The notes beneath the pieces are model-generated. The model saw nothing but the letters and a program-made list of their open reading frames with translations, was not told where the DNA came from and searched no databases. A stretch of DNA of 64,000 nucleotides from NCBI GenBank assembly GCA_030737835.1, contig JAUJYN010000036.1:806001-870000 (forward strand), read 5' to 3'. Both the position numbers and the translations under genes were made by a program. Positions 21,851 to 32,104 of this stretch are shown here, piece after piece. The stretch comes from Acorus gramineus. Lineage: Eukaryota; Streptophyta; Magnoliopsida; Acorales; Acoraceae. Every line of letters begins with the position of its first letter. Within the stretch, counting starts at the first letter, position 1.

Positions 21851-22716
21851 GTTAGTGAAAAGAAGATTTACTTATAGAGGGAAATATTTTGATTCTAAAC
21901 ACATTGAACTAAGGGCAGATTGTAAGATTACTTCTTAGAAAATTACAGAAAGTAGAATAAACAAGAAAAAATAGAGCAGAATGTGATAAATACTTCCCTA
22001 GATGGATGGCACCAGTTACAGCCATCGGCATGTAGACAAAAAAAAAGAGTAACTCTAATAGCAAAACAGAGAAATGCAAATACAGAGAAACAATTCGATG
22101 GATCATGGGGGAGATGTTGAAAATGAAACTTCGAAATTCTAGTGAAAGCAAGTAAACAACAATTTATTTTAGGATAATTTAAGCAACAAAAGTAAAGGAA
22201 GGAAACAGGAAAGGAAATAGGCAGTAATAAAGCATAATAAAATAAAGAAAGATGAAGCAAATTGTTAGTAATCCTTGGGATTTAAGCCCAAATTTGTGAA
22301 GTGCCAAAAGGGAGAGTTCCAAATGGTCCCTAGACCAACTGACCGACGGCCTTAAGCAAGGCATTCCATCAGGTGAATCTGGTTTCCAAGTGGATGATTT
22401 ATGTTCAATAAAAGAGCATTCACACTCACAAATTATTTAAAACCTAAACATTTATATATTGATCTTAAAGAGGTTCACAAAGGAGTGGATACAATGCCTC
22501 AAATGATGAGAAGAACTCGGGCTCCTCACTTGAATTCTTTAGAAATAACGGAAGACAACATGACATAGGGTAGACATGATGAGTGGAAGAAGGTTTTCTT
22601 CTACTAAAATGCTTTCTTTCTCTCTAGTTTCAGGTGGTGGGGAGGCTGTGGACGCATGCATGGATGTGGCTATGTGGGGGTGATAATGGATGCCTCTCCT
22701 CTTCACTATTGCCCTC

Positions 22717-22724
22717 TATTTATA
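22717..22724 (-). promoter_or_regulatory. TATA box of the T' LTR
   Basis: Minus strand CCCTATAAATAGAGGG, about 490 bp from the LTR start, matching the T LTR arrangement. Confidence 0.6.
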
Positions 22725-22876
22725 GGGGTATTGAGCCAATGGTGTGTAGACAACACACAAGGGCTATCATCACGCCTTTCTCGTCGATCAGGTGCTGGCA
22801 AGAGCGAAGGATGGCATCTTCAATCAAAAGGAGGAGCGCCATTGCAAGTTTTGCCAACTGTTGTGACCCAGACAGG

Positions 22877-22902
22877 CCGACGGCTCTGACCAGTGCCGTC
22901 GG
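22877..22902. repeat. Hairpin made of the T' word
   Basis: CCGACGGC (22877-22884) pairs perfectly with GCCGTCGG (22895-22902) around a 10-nt loop. Confidence 0.8.
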
Positions 22903-23210
22903 GTGGTTAGGGTTGCATGTGCTACAAGAGACGACACTATTAGCATCCGTCACTCACGTATGAGACGGCTCCGCGCGCAACTGTTTGGGTTAAATCCGAC
23001 GGCACATCAAGCATCCATCGCGTGGGAAAGCTTTTGCTATGGTTGTTTTTCCTCAGGGTTCTTTCTTCAACTCTTTTATCTTCTGCCTTTGTTGGTTCTT
23101 TTATTTCTTTTAATGCTTCCCAATGGGTTTTGGTTACATGCCTCAAAAAAGAAATATTATTAGTGATATGTAATTCATTATCCTGATAGGTCAAAAATTT
23201 GGTATCTACA

Positions 23211-24001
23211 ATTGCCTCTTCTTGGACAGTGCTTCAAGCGATGTGAGAATCACTGTTCGAGGATAAGAAGAGAGACCTAATTTTTTACTCATTTCATGAC
23301 ACAATGTTATTCCTATAATTAGTGGCAAAAAGAGCAAAAAAATTTCAAACAATATTCTTTAGGTCATCAATGAAACGGTCTTGGCGAAAGATAGGATAAA
23401 ATTAAAATATTTTAATAAGTGCTTCAACCCTCGATTGGGGTTCCTTAGCCATCGTCTGCTGCAGCCTGGCGTTGGATTCCCTGTGCCCACTGTGCATGGT
23501 AACTCAACAAATAGGGGGATATAAGAAAATAAAGCATTGATAAATAAACAAGGAATGACCATTTTATGGATAAGTTAAAGAAAATTGAATGATAAATTTT
23601 TACCTGGTTGTTATGAATTACGGAAACAAGCAACGTGTCAAATGGAAAAAAAAAATTAAATAGGAAAAGTTTTAGAAACACATCACTATGATGACAATCC
23701 TATGCGGAAATTCAAGTGACCAAATGTTTTAATTTTTGCCACATACCTGGGTGGCTTTTTCAAAAGGAACATTTATGCAGCGAAGTTTTTCCAAACCTGA
23801 CGACACCTATGGGAGCCGTCTTCTGCAGGTGCGACGGACGCGGGTGGATCCGTCGATCTGGGGCGTTATTTGAATCCCACTTTTCATGGGACGGTTTCAT
23901 TTCAAACATTCCTTCTCCCTCTTCAATGCCCTAAATTGAAAAAACCCTTTTGTTCCAAATCTTCGAAAGACCAAAACGATTTTTCCCTCTTCATTGGCGA
24001 A
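23211..24001. other. Flank on the start side of the T' LTR and upstream of an MVK ORF
   Basis: No gene seen. Next to the LTR the minus strand reads AAGAAGAGGCAAT, a weak polypurine tract. T' words recur at about 23798 and 23843. The last 100 bp before the ATG at 24002 look like a 5' untranslated region. Confidence 0.45.
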
Positions 24002-24153
24002 ATGGTGAAGCAACAGGCGAAGAGACGGTGGCAGCTCTTCACGGGGCGATCGGCTAATCAAGACTTGTCTGGGAGTGACGGGTCACCTTCGGCAGAGGGG
24101 ATCCCAAGGGATGGTGTCGACGTGGCTAGGGCGACGGGGTCGTCAGTGATCGG
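24002..24153 (+). pseudogene. MVK ORF, probable PMD-type gene exon 1 (copy 2), 5' part
   Basis: Starts MVKQQAKRRWQLFTGRSANQ, then a Ser/Gly/Asp-rich stretch. The start resembles copy 1 on the minus strand at 10925. It is broken at codon 51 by a collapsed A chromovirus insertion. Removing the insertion and one ATCGG copy leaves the frame open but for TAG at 30224-30226. Confidence 0.5.
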
Positions 24154-24659
24154 TTTCACGCCCCAGGGCGGCCGTCCCCGGGACGCGGTAAGCTTATATA
24201 TGATATCAGCAGTCAATACAGAAAGTCAATAACATACTCTAACAACATCAACAATTGCAACACTGACAACAAACAGGCTGACATGATATATACACAAATA
24301 GCGGAAGCTAAAAGACTGAATCTGTAACTCAAAGACATATTACAGACTCGATACACAATCAACTGTCCCGTGAGAGCCAATATATATAATGACATCCAAA
24401 TATAATACAAACATGTGCCCAAGCACAGAATACAATACATACAATCAAAAGGGATGCTGATAGCCTCTAAAACTCGTGAAAATGTGGCGTTGCACCGCTA
24501 CTGCTGAGGTCACTCGGGGAGCTCCTCCTCCTGATCCGACTCAGATAGCACTAGAGAATAATATTATGCGAGGGGTGAGCCACACGCTCAGTGAACAGCA
24601 CAACCCATGCATCTCAGTTCATATTAACCACAATTTATCATTAAAAGCCTTAAAGTGGC

Positions 24660-24925
24660 AAGAACTCCACAAATCCAGTGGGTCGCTACATCGCCGACCC
24701 GCCACACCCTCACCCTCACCCCTCAATAGGTGACATAGGATATTGGGACTGATTACTACACAAATCCGGCGGGTCGCTACATCGCCGACCCACCACACCC
24801 TCACCCTCACCCCTCAATAGGTGACATAGGATATTGGGACTTACAAACCAGTGGGTCGCTACATCGTCGACCCACCACACCCTCACCCTCACCCCTCAAT
24901 ATGGTGACATAGGATATTGGGACTG
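24660..24925 (-). repeat. LTR minisatellite, three units
   Basis: Three units of 83-95 bp, each with GTGGGTCGCTACATCG, CACCCTCACCCTCACCC and GACATAGGATATTGGGAC. Confidence 0.85.
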
Positions 24926-25919
24926 ACTAGGCTGTTGGTCACCCTTGGTCCACCAATAGTCTCTCCTCCACTCCGTAGGTCGCTTGGCCACTCCCACATT
25001 CAGCACAGTCCATCCCAAATCAGGAGGTGCCTACTGATGGGAGCCCTCTCACGGGACGACCTTTCTAACGCTGAGGCAGTCTCTACACGGATCCAACGAA
25101 GGGAACAGAACAGCCTATCCATACGCATATGATCCACTCGGATCCGTCGACATCCCTTAAATGAAAAAAAGAAACCTTGGGAGGGCACCTTGAGGTCCGA
25201 ATATAGGATACCCCGACAACCAAACAAGGAACACGGAGTACCCTAGCCCGGGTCTCAGCGCTGACTTCGCAAGGCCCCTTAATCCAGAGAAGGGAGACTC
25301 TACTAATGACATGAATTCTTCATAATTCCTCCAGGGCGCATAACCAAGATGCGGGGAACATATATTACAATAACGAGGTTATAATATTATTGGGAAAAGA
25401 AACCTTGGGAGGTCAGCATGAGGTCCTTATATAGGACATCCCGACAACCAAACAAGGAACACGGAGTACCCTAGGCCGGGTCTCAATGTTGACCTCGCAA
25501 GGCCCCTCCCTATAATATTATACAAGGCATGCTAATAATCATATGCTCGCATTTAATTTAATAAATTAAACTAGTAGGACACATGCATAGGTCGAGGCTT
25601 CCTAGCATGCGAACAGGGTGACAGGATGCATGGCTCTTACACATATCCTAAGGGTGCAAGTCCCTAACATACAAAGTCTAGGGTGGCATGCATTCTACAC
25701 ATTAATCATGCTTGCATGGATTACATATTAGACAAGTTAATATTGAGCATGGTGCCCCCGGGGAGGACGGTATACGCCCAAGTGCATATAGCGCCTCCCA
25801 ACTGGGTTGTAGGTCGCGTGACCGTCCGTCCAGATCTGCAAAACAAGGTAATCAACTCGGTGAGTAAAATACACAATTATACACAAAAATACACTAAATT
25901 ATCCAACATTCGGACAAGC

Positions 25920-26580
25920 GTACATACGGCCTGTACGCACGCAAGTCTGAGCACCCCGACTCACTCCCGAACCCCCGGGCAGCCGTACGCACGGCCACCC
26001 GACCCAAGCGCACAGCCGCGCCCCAGCCCGCGCACCCAGGGGCACTGCCGAGCCCAGCCCGCACGCCCGGACACCTTGCCGAGCCCCCCACCGGTGCACC
26101 GCGCGCTCACTGCGCCCCAGCGTAGCAACCCGTGCGCACACCCGCAGGCCCAGCGCCCCAACGCCGCACCCTGCGCGCACCCCGCGCGCACCACCCGCTT
26201 GCATCGCCCGCTCGCACCACTCGCTCGTCCAGCCCCGGGTGCACCCGCATGCACTGCGCCCAGCGCAGCGCCCCGCACGCGCACCCGCCCGCACTGCGCC
26301 CCAGCGCAGTGCCCCGCACACACTCCCCGCTCACCCTGCGCGCACTGCGCCCCTTGCGTAGCACCCGCACACCACCTACTCGCCACGCGCCCCTGCGCAG
26401 CGCTCCGCGCGCACGCCGCGCACTGCGCCCAATGCGCCGGACCGTACGCGCCCAGCGAGCCCGACAGCACGCGCCCAGCACGCCTGCCCACAGCTCGCCC
26501 ACCTGCACCTGCCTGCCTGCGCCTGCCCGCCTACGCCTGCCTGCCTGCGCGCGCCGCTGCCCGCATGCGCCCGAGCCGAG
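25920..26580. repeat. CpG-dense block
   Basis: About 660 bp of GCGCGCAC and GCCCCAGCGCAGC words. Nearly the same text recurs at 28715-29320 in the partner LTR, with indels. Confidence 0.85.
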
Positions 26581-27481
26581 CTCCACCACTCCAACCGCCA
26601 CCAACAGCCACCACAACCACTCCCAAACCACCAAGCACCTCTTTCACTCCCAAAAACACACCCTAACATACATCTAAACAAGAAATGGAAGGAAAGGAAG
26701 CTTACCCTAGGAGAGGAAGAGAAGGGGAGGAAGAACGGGTGCTCCTCGCGCACCGATTCGCCACCTCCAAGGCCACCACCACCAAGACCTACCCTCAGCC
26801 AAAGCAAGGCTGAAAACAGAGGAGAAAAGAGGGTATGAGAGGGGGTCACACATGTGGGAACTCAAATCCGAGACCACCGGAAAGTAGATCGGGAGCTCAC
26901 CTATCTTTTCTCTTTTTAGGGTTTTTGGTTTCAACCTCAAGAACTAGGTCATATGGGAGGATTAAAGAGAGGGAGAGAGAGAGAAATTCTCGAGAAGATG
27001 ATGAATAGTGGAGGATTTTGTCTTGGTCGTGGGATTTATTTATCCTCACACACACATCACACACTCTCACACCCCTTAGATTAGCCCTAATTAGGTTTAG
27101 GCTAGATTAGATTAGGTTTAAGTGTGGTTTGACCCTAGTCAACCCAACCACACAAAAATCCAAATTCATTTGACCAAGTCAAAGGTCAACTTTGACCAAG
27201 TCAAGTCTCCCAATGACTTTTCGCTCGGTCAAAACCCGGATACGCTTCGGAACTGCAAAATTCTGAAACGTTACCGGAATTCGATGAAATTTTCGTGAGC
27301 GGCTTGGAATGGCACCAGGACACATAATATGCAGTTAGATTTTCAATCGGAGCCCTCAAACTCAGGGTGATAGCTAAAAGCCTGAAATTTTAGCGGTTTC
27401 GATCGAAAAACGAAAAAGGCTGAAAAACTGCCAGAATGTTCCAATGGTGACCAGAAGGTTAAAAGTGACACATATATAACA

Positions 27482-27529
27482 TTCTCCCCCCCTTAGGAAA
27501 TTTTGTCCTCAAAATAATACAAAAACATC
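27482..27529 (-). other. Residual interior: polypurine tract only
   Basis: The minus-strand purine tract CCTAAGGGGGGGAGAA plus some 30 bp joins straight to a position inside the second LTR (CATCAACAATTACAACACTG). All genes and the first part of that LTR are deleted. Confidence 0.8.
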
Positions 27530-30217
27530 AACAATTACAACACTGACAACAAAGAGGCCGACCCACCACACCCTCACCCTCACCCCTCAATAGGTGACAT
27601 AGGATATTGGGACTACACAAACCAGTGGGTCGCTACATCGCCGACCCACCACACCCTCACCCTCACCCCTCAATATGGTGACATAGGATATTGGGACTGA
27701 CTAGGCTGTTGGTCACCCTTGGTCCACCGATAGTCTCTCCTCCACTCCGTAGGTCGTTTGGCCACCCCCACATTCAGCACAGTCCGTCCCAAATCAGGAG
27801 GTGCCTACTGATGGGAGCCCTCCACGGGACGACCTTTCTAACGCTGAGGCAGTCTCTACACGGATCCAACGTAGGGAACAGAACAGCCTACCCATACGCA
27901 TATGATCCACTCGGATCCGTCGACATTCCTAAACTGAAAAAAAAGAAACCTTGGGAGGGCACCATGAGGTCCCGATATAGGATATCCCGACAACCAAACA
28001 AGGAACACGGAGTACCCTAGCCCGGGTCTCAACACTGACTTCGCAAGGCCCTTTAATCCAGAGAAGGGAGACTCAACTGGTGTCATGAATTCTTCAGAAT
28101 TCCTCCAGGGCGCATAACCAAGATGCGGGGAACATATATAACAATCACAAGGGTATAATATTATTGGGAAAAGAAACCTTGGGAGGGCAGCACGAGGTCC
28201 CGACATAGGACATCCCGACAACCAAACAAGGAACACGGAGTACCCTAGCCCGGGTCTCAATGTTAACCTCGCAAGGCCCCTCCCTATAATATTATACAAG
28301 GTATGCTAATAATCATAGGCTCGCATTTAATTTAATAAATTAAACTAGTAGGACACATGCATAGGTCGAGGCTTCCTAGCATGCGAACAGGGTGACAGGA
28401 TGCATGGCTCTTACACATATCCTAAGGGTGCAAGTCCCTAACATACAAAGTCTATGGTGGCATGCATTCTACATATTAATTATGCTTGCATGGATTACAT
28501 ATTAGACAAGTTAATATTGACCATGGTGCCCCAGGGGAGGACGGTATATGCCCAAGTGCATATACCGCCTCCCAACTGGGTTGGGTTGTCCCACTCACAC
28601 TTAACTTGGTCGTCGCGTGACCGTCCGTCCAGATCTGCAAAACAGGGTAATCAACTCGGTCAGCAAAATACACAATTATACACAAAAATACACTAAATTA
28701 CCCAACATTCGGACAAGCGTACATACGGCCTGTACGCACGCGAGTCCGAGCAACCCGACTCACTCCCGAACCCCCGGGCAGCCGTACGCGCGGCGACCCG
28801 ACCAAGGTGCACAGCCGCGCCCCAGCCCGCGCACCCAGGCGCACTGCCGAGCCCAGCCTGCACGCCCGGACACCCTGCCGAGCCCCCCACCGGTGCACCG
28901 CGCACTCACTGCGCCCCAGGGCAGCAACCCACGCGCACACCCGCACGCCCAGCGCCCCAACGCCACACCCCGCGCGCACCACCCGCTCGCATCACCTGCT
29001 CGCACCACTGGCTCGTCCAACCCTGGGTGCACCCGCGCGCACTAGCGCAGCACCCCGCACGCGCACCCGCCCGCACTGCGCCCCAGCGCAGTGCCTCGCA
29101 CACACTCCCCGCTCGCCCTGCGCGCACTGCGCCCCCTGCGCAGCACCCGCACACCACCTGCTCGCCACGGCCCCTGTGTAGCGCTCCGTGCACTGCGCCC
29201 AGCGCGCCCGACCGCACGTGCCCACCGAGCCCGACAGCACGCGCCCAGCGCGCCTGCCCGCAGCTCACCCGCATGCGCCTGCCTGCCTGCGCGCGCCGCT
29301 GCCCGCATGCGCCCAAGCCGAGCTCCACCACTCCAACCGCCACCAATAGCCACCACAACCACTCCCAAACCACCAAGCACCTCTTTCACTCCCAAAAACA
29401 CACCCTAACATACATCTAAACAGGAAATGGAAGGAAAGGAAGCTTACCCTAGGAGAGGAAGAGAAGGGGAGGAAGAACGGGTGCTCCTCGCGCACCGATT
29501 CGCCACCTCCAAGGCCACCACCACCAAGACGTCCCCTCAGCCAAAGAAAGGCTGAAAACAGAGGAGAAAAGAGGGTATGAGAAGGGGTCACACTCGTGGA
29601 AACTCGAATCCGAGACCACCGGAAGGTAGATCGGGAGCTCACCTATCTTTTCTCTTCTTAGGGTTTTCGGTTTCAACCTCAAGAACTAGGTCAAAAGGGA
29701 GGATTAAAGAGAGGGAGAGAAATTTCCGAGGAGATGATGAATAGTGGAGGATTTTGTCTTGGTCGTTGGATTTATTTATCCTCACACACACATCACCCAC
29801 TCTCACACCCCTTAGATTATCCCTAATTAGGTTTAGGCTAGATTAGATTAGGTTTAAGTGTGGTTTGACCCTAGTCAACCCAACCACACAAAAATCCAAA
29901 TTCATTTGACCAAGTCAAAGGTCAACTTTGACCAAGTCAAGTCTCCCAATGACTTTTCACTCGGTCAAAACCCGGATACGCTTCAGAGCTGCGAAATTCT
30001 GAAACGTTACCGGAATTCGATGAAATTTTTGTGAGCGGCTTGGAATGGTACCACGACACATAATATGCAGTTACATTTTCAATCGGAGCCCTCAAGCTCA
30101 GGGTGGTAGCTAAAAGCCCGAAATTTTAGCGGTTCCGATCGAAAAACGAAAAAGGCTGAAAAACTGCCAGAGTGTTCCAATGGTGACCAGAAGGTTAAAA
30201 GTGACACATATATAACA
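27530..30217 (-). mobile_element. A LTR (5' LTR), truncated, of the collapsed element
   Basis: It lacks the terminal TGTCACGCC and about 380 bp after it, also losing some minisatellite units, but ends normally at CACATATATAACA, then ATCGG. Its text is very close to 24154-27481, so both are LTRs of one element. Confidence 0.88.
28715..29320. repeat. CpG-dense block
   Basis: Partner of the block at 25920-26580, about 55 bp shorter through several small deletions. Confidence 0.85.
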
Positions 30218-30794
30218 ATCGGATAGACGGCTGTGGTTGGCGGTGATGGTGATCGAGGGGAAATGGAGGTAGGAGGTCTTCGGCCTGCACGCAAGGTGCT
30301 CGCTGAAATGTCTGAGAGAGAATCCGAGATTCCAAACATCTCGGTCGAAGATGTGGTGGCTACTGTGGTGGTTGGGGGTTCCGCTAAGGTGCTTGGGGAG
30401 GCATCGATGGTGGTCGATGGTGGTGTTGACGATGTGGGGGAGAGGGGCCGCGCGACGATGATGGGGGACCATGTTGTACCGCTAGATGTGACGGAGGAGG
30501 TCGCTGGAGCAGTGATAATGGGGGCTCTGATGGTTAGGGGAGGTGGTGTGGCAGTGGAGATGGAGTCGGCAGCACGAGGTGAGGGCGGTTTGGATGATGT
30601 AGTGACGGGGACCGGTGCGGGTGTGAGGGTCGAGTCCGAGGGGATGGTGATGATGGGGAGGATGAGGAAGAGTTTACGTGGACCGAGTCTGACGCGGGTT
30701 CTGAAGGGGGCGCGGATGGTATCGATTCAGTAGAAGGAGGTGGCAGAGGACTCGATGTGTCTTTAATCACGGGTGATTTGGGGGAGGATCCGGA
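30218..30794 (+). pseudogene. MVK ORF (copy 2), 3' part, cut by the T element
   Basis: After the duplicated ATCGG the frame of 24002 continues through a TAG at 30224-30226, then runs open to about 30733: SVEDVVATVVVGGSAKVLGE and Val/Gly/Met-rich text. A second frame from about 30655 is acidic (GEDEEEFTWTESDAGSEGG) like the tail of copy 1, so a frameshift lies between. It is cut at 30795 by the T LTR. Confidence 0.45.
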
Positions 30795-30950
30795 TGTAGA
30801 TACCCTAATTTTGACAGTCCAAAGAAAAGAAATTTAGTTTAAGTAATATTGGAAACAACCACATTTGGACATTCAATATAAAAACTCCCTCAGAAACCGA
30901 AATTGAAAACCCTAAAATCCAACACTTAGAAATATCTATGAGCCTGGACA

Positions 30951-30978
30951 GGGGCGGCTACTTGAGAGTAGCCGCCCC
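30951..30978. repeat. Perfect 12-bp hairpin made of the T word
   Basis: GGGGCGGCTACT pairs with AGTAGCCGCCCC around loop TGAG. The corresponding position in copy 1 has diverged, but an equivalent hairpin is at 15195-15222. Confidence 0.88.
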
Positions 30979-31335
30979 ATACCAGGCTGCTAGTTTCAAC
31001 TAGCCGCCCCCCTGATCGACCCCAAACAGCCTACCTTGATGGAACATAAAGCGAGCATGATTGCGGCGGATTGTCCCTTCTAGCCGCCCCATCTCAGCCG
31101 GTACATCCTTAGTAACCGACCCAAGCCACCGCTTGTCAGAGATGGGACATATGGCATGTTATGATGGGGGCGGCTACTCAGGTAGCTGCCTCCATCATTG
31201 GGCGGCTAAAAACCATTAGCCACCCCTCACCTGGACATTTGTCAGAGAACAAAGATCTAATGGGAGGTCAAATCAAGCACCTTATTACCCATTTTGATCT
31301 ATTGTCCAGTGGACATTCCTATACCCCTTTTTTAC

Positions 31336-31343
31336 TATAAATA
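31336..31343 (+). promoter_or_regulatory. TATA box of T LTR copy 2
   Basis: TATAAATA followed by ten G; same context as 15363. Confidence 0.7.
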
Positions 31344-31835
31344 GGGGGGGGGGCAACTAATTCATATCAATAATCAATTCACATTCAATAACCATCAATA
31401 ACCCCCAACCAGCCACATTCCCAACCATCAAGCCACACCACCATCTGAAACCCTTGAGGGGAAAGTGAGAGAGAAACCCATTTCCTACACCAAATCACTC
31501 TCCAAATCACTCTCCAAAACCCAAGTTAAACCTAGCTTAACCTCTGCCAAACACCTAAATCAAATCCTACCCAGATTCTGCCCAAATTGAACCAGACACC
31601 AGGTGGCTACCGACAAATAGCAGCCCCCACCAGGCGGCGGCTAAAACCAACAAGCCGGCCCTTCCCTAGCCCACCTCAAGTCCCAACTCTCCTTTAGTCA
31701 GGTTCCCGAGGCAGAAGAGGATCCCTGTCTACACCTTTGTGTACGGTATATCCGTGTCTCAGAGTGGAGACCCCACAAACTCCCCACGAAGGCGATCAAA
31801 TTCCCCCCAACCTTTCCTGCTTTTTGAGAAAAGCA

Positions 31836-32104
31836 GGTGTCGATCGCAATAACCCCTTGAATCCTTCTGAGGACCCGTCGGTCGCCTCAGCCAGGAACGA
31901 AAACCCCCACCACCCCTTCTGAGAGACGATCCGACCGAGCCCACCAAGGCGTAGCTCTCCAGATCCGAGCCTCTGAAGAACCCCCACACACTCACCCGGA
32001 CCACCGGAGGAGGACCGCCGAGGAGGAAGGAAGAGAGGGCCCCCTTCCTTTCCTTTTTCCATCCGAAATCCGATATCGACAGCCTAGCGATCACGGTGGG
32101 ACCC
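31836..32104 (+). other. Primer site and leader of the T element, first part
   Basis: TGTCGATCGC at 31838 aligns with TGGCGATCAC of copy 1. The leader matches 15906-16145 and ends GATCACGGTGG, then GACCC, the target duplication of the solo LTR. Confidence 0.65.

Larger units (their letters stand above)
21204..23210 (-). mobile_element. T'-family LTR (relative of T), minus strand
   Basis: The minus strand starts TGTAGATACCAAATTTTTGACC (at 23210) and ends near CTTGCTTTTGAATAAAAGCA (21204), 2007 bp, twice as long as T LTRs. It has the same ends, same spacer and primer site as T, and a TATA box, but carries a different palindromic word, CGACGGC...GCCGTCG. AT-rich overall; open frames here look accidental. 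Confidence 0.75.
24154..27481 (-). mobile_element. A LTR (3' LTR) of a collapsed element
   Basis: It starts TTTCACGCC (terminal G mutated to T) and ends CACATATATAACA, 3328 bp, and is followed by a polypurine tract. With 27530-30217 it forms one insertion bounded by ATCGG at 24149-24153 and 30218-30222. Confidence 0.9.
30795..31835 (+). mobile_element. T-family LTR, copy 2 (5' LTR of the gag-bearing T element)
   Basis: It runs from TGTAGATACCC to AAAAGCA, 1041 bp. The leader and gag follow on the same strand once the solo LTR at 32105 is taken out. The first 5 bp to its left are CCGGA; the 3' LTR is not in the window, so no target duplication can be checked. Confidence 0.88.

Noticed and set aside
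25683-26677. Long open frame of 327 codons and overlapping ones
   Set aside because: Same reason: it spans LTR text and the CpG-dense block, and the partner LTR at 28454-29420 breaks it with indels.
30079-30472. Minus-strand frames of 86-120 codons opposite the MVK ORF
   Set aside because: They are shadows of the plus-strand ORF and LTR end, without any recognisable motif.
30951-30978. MicroRNA precursor
   Set aside because: The stem is 12 bp with a 4-nt loop, too short, and it belongs to a repeated LTR word.
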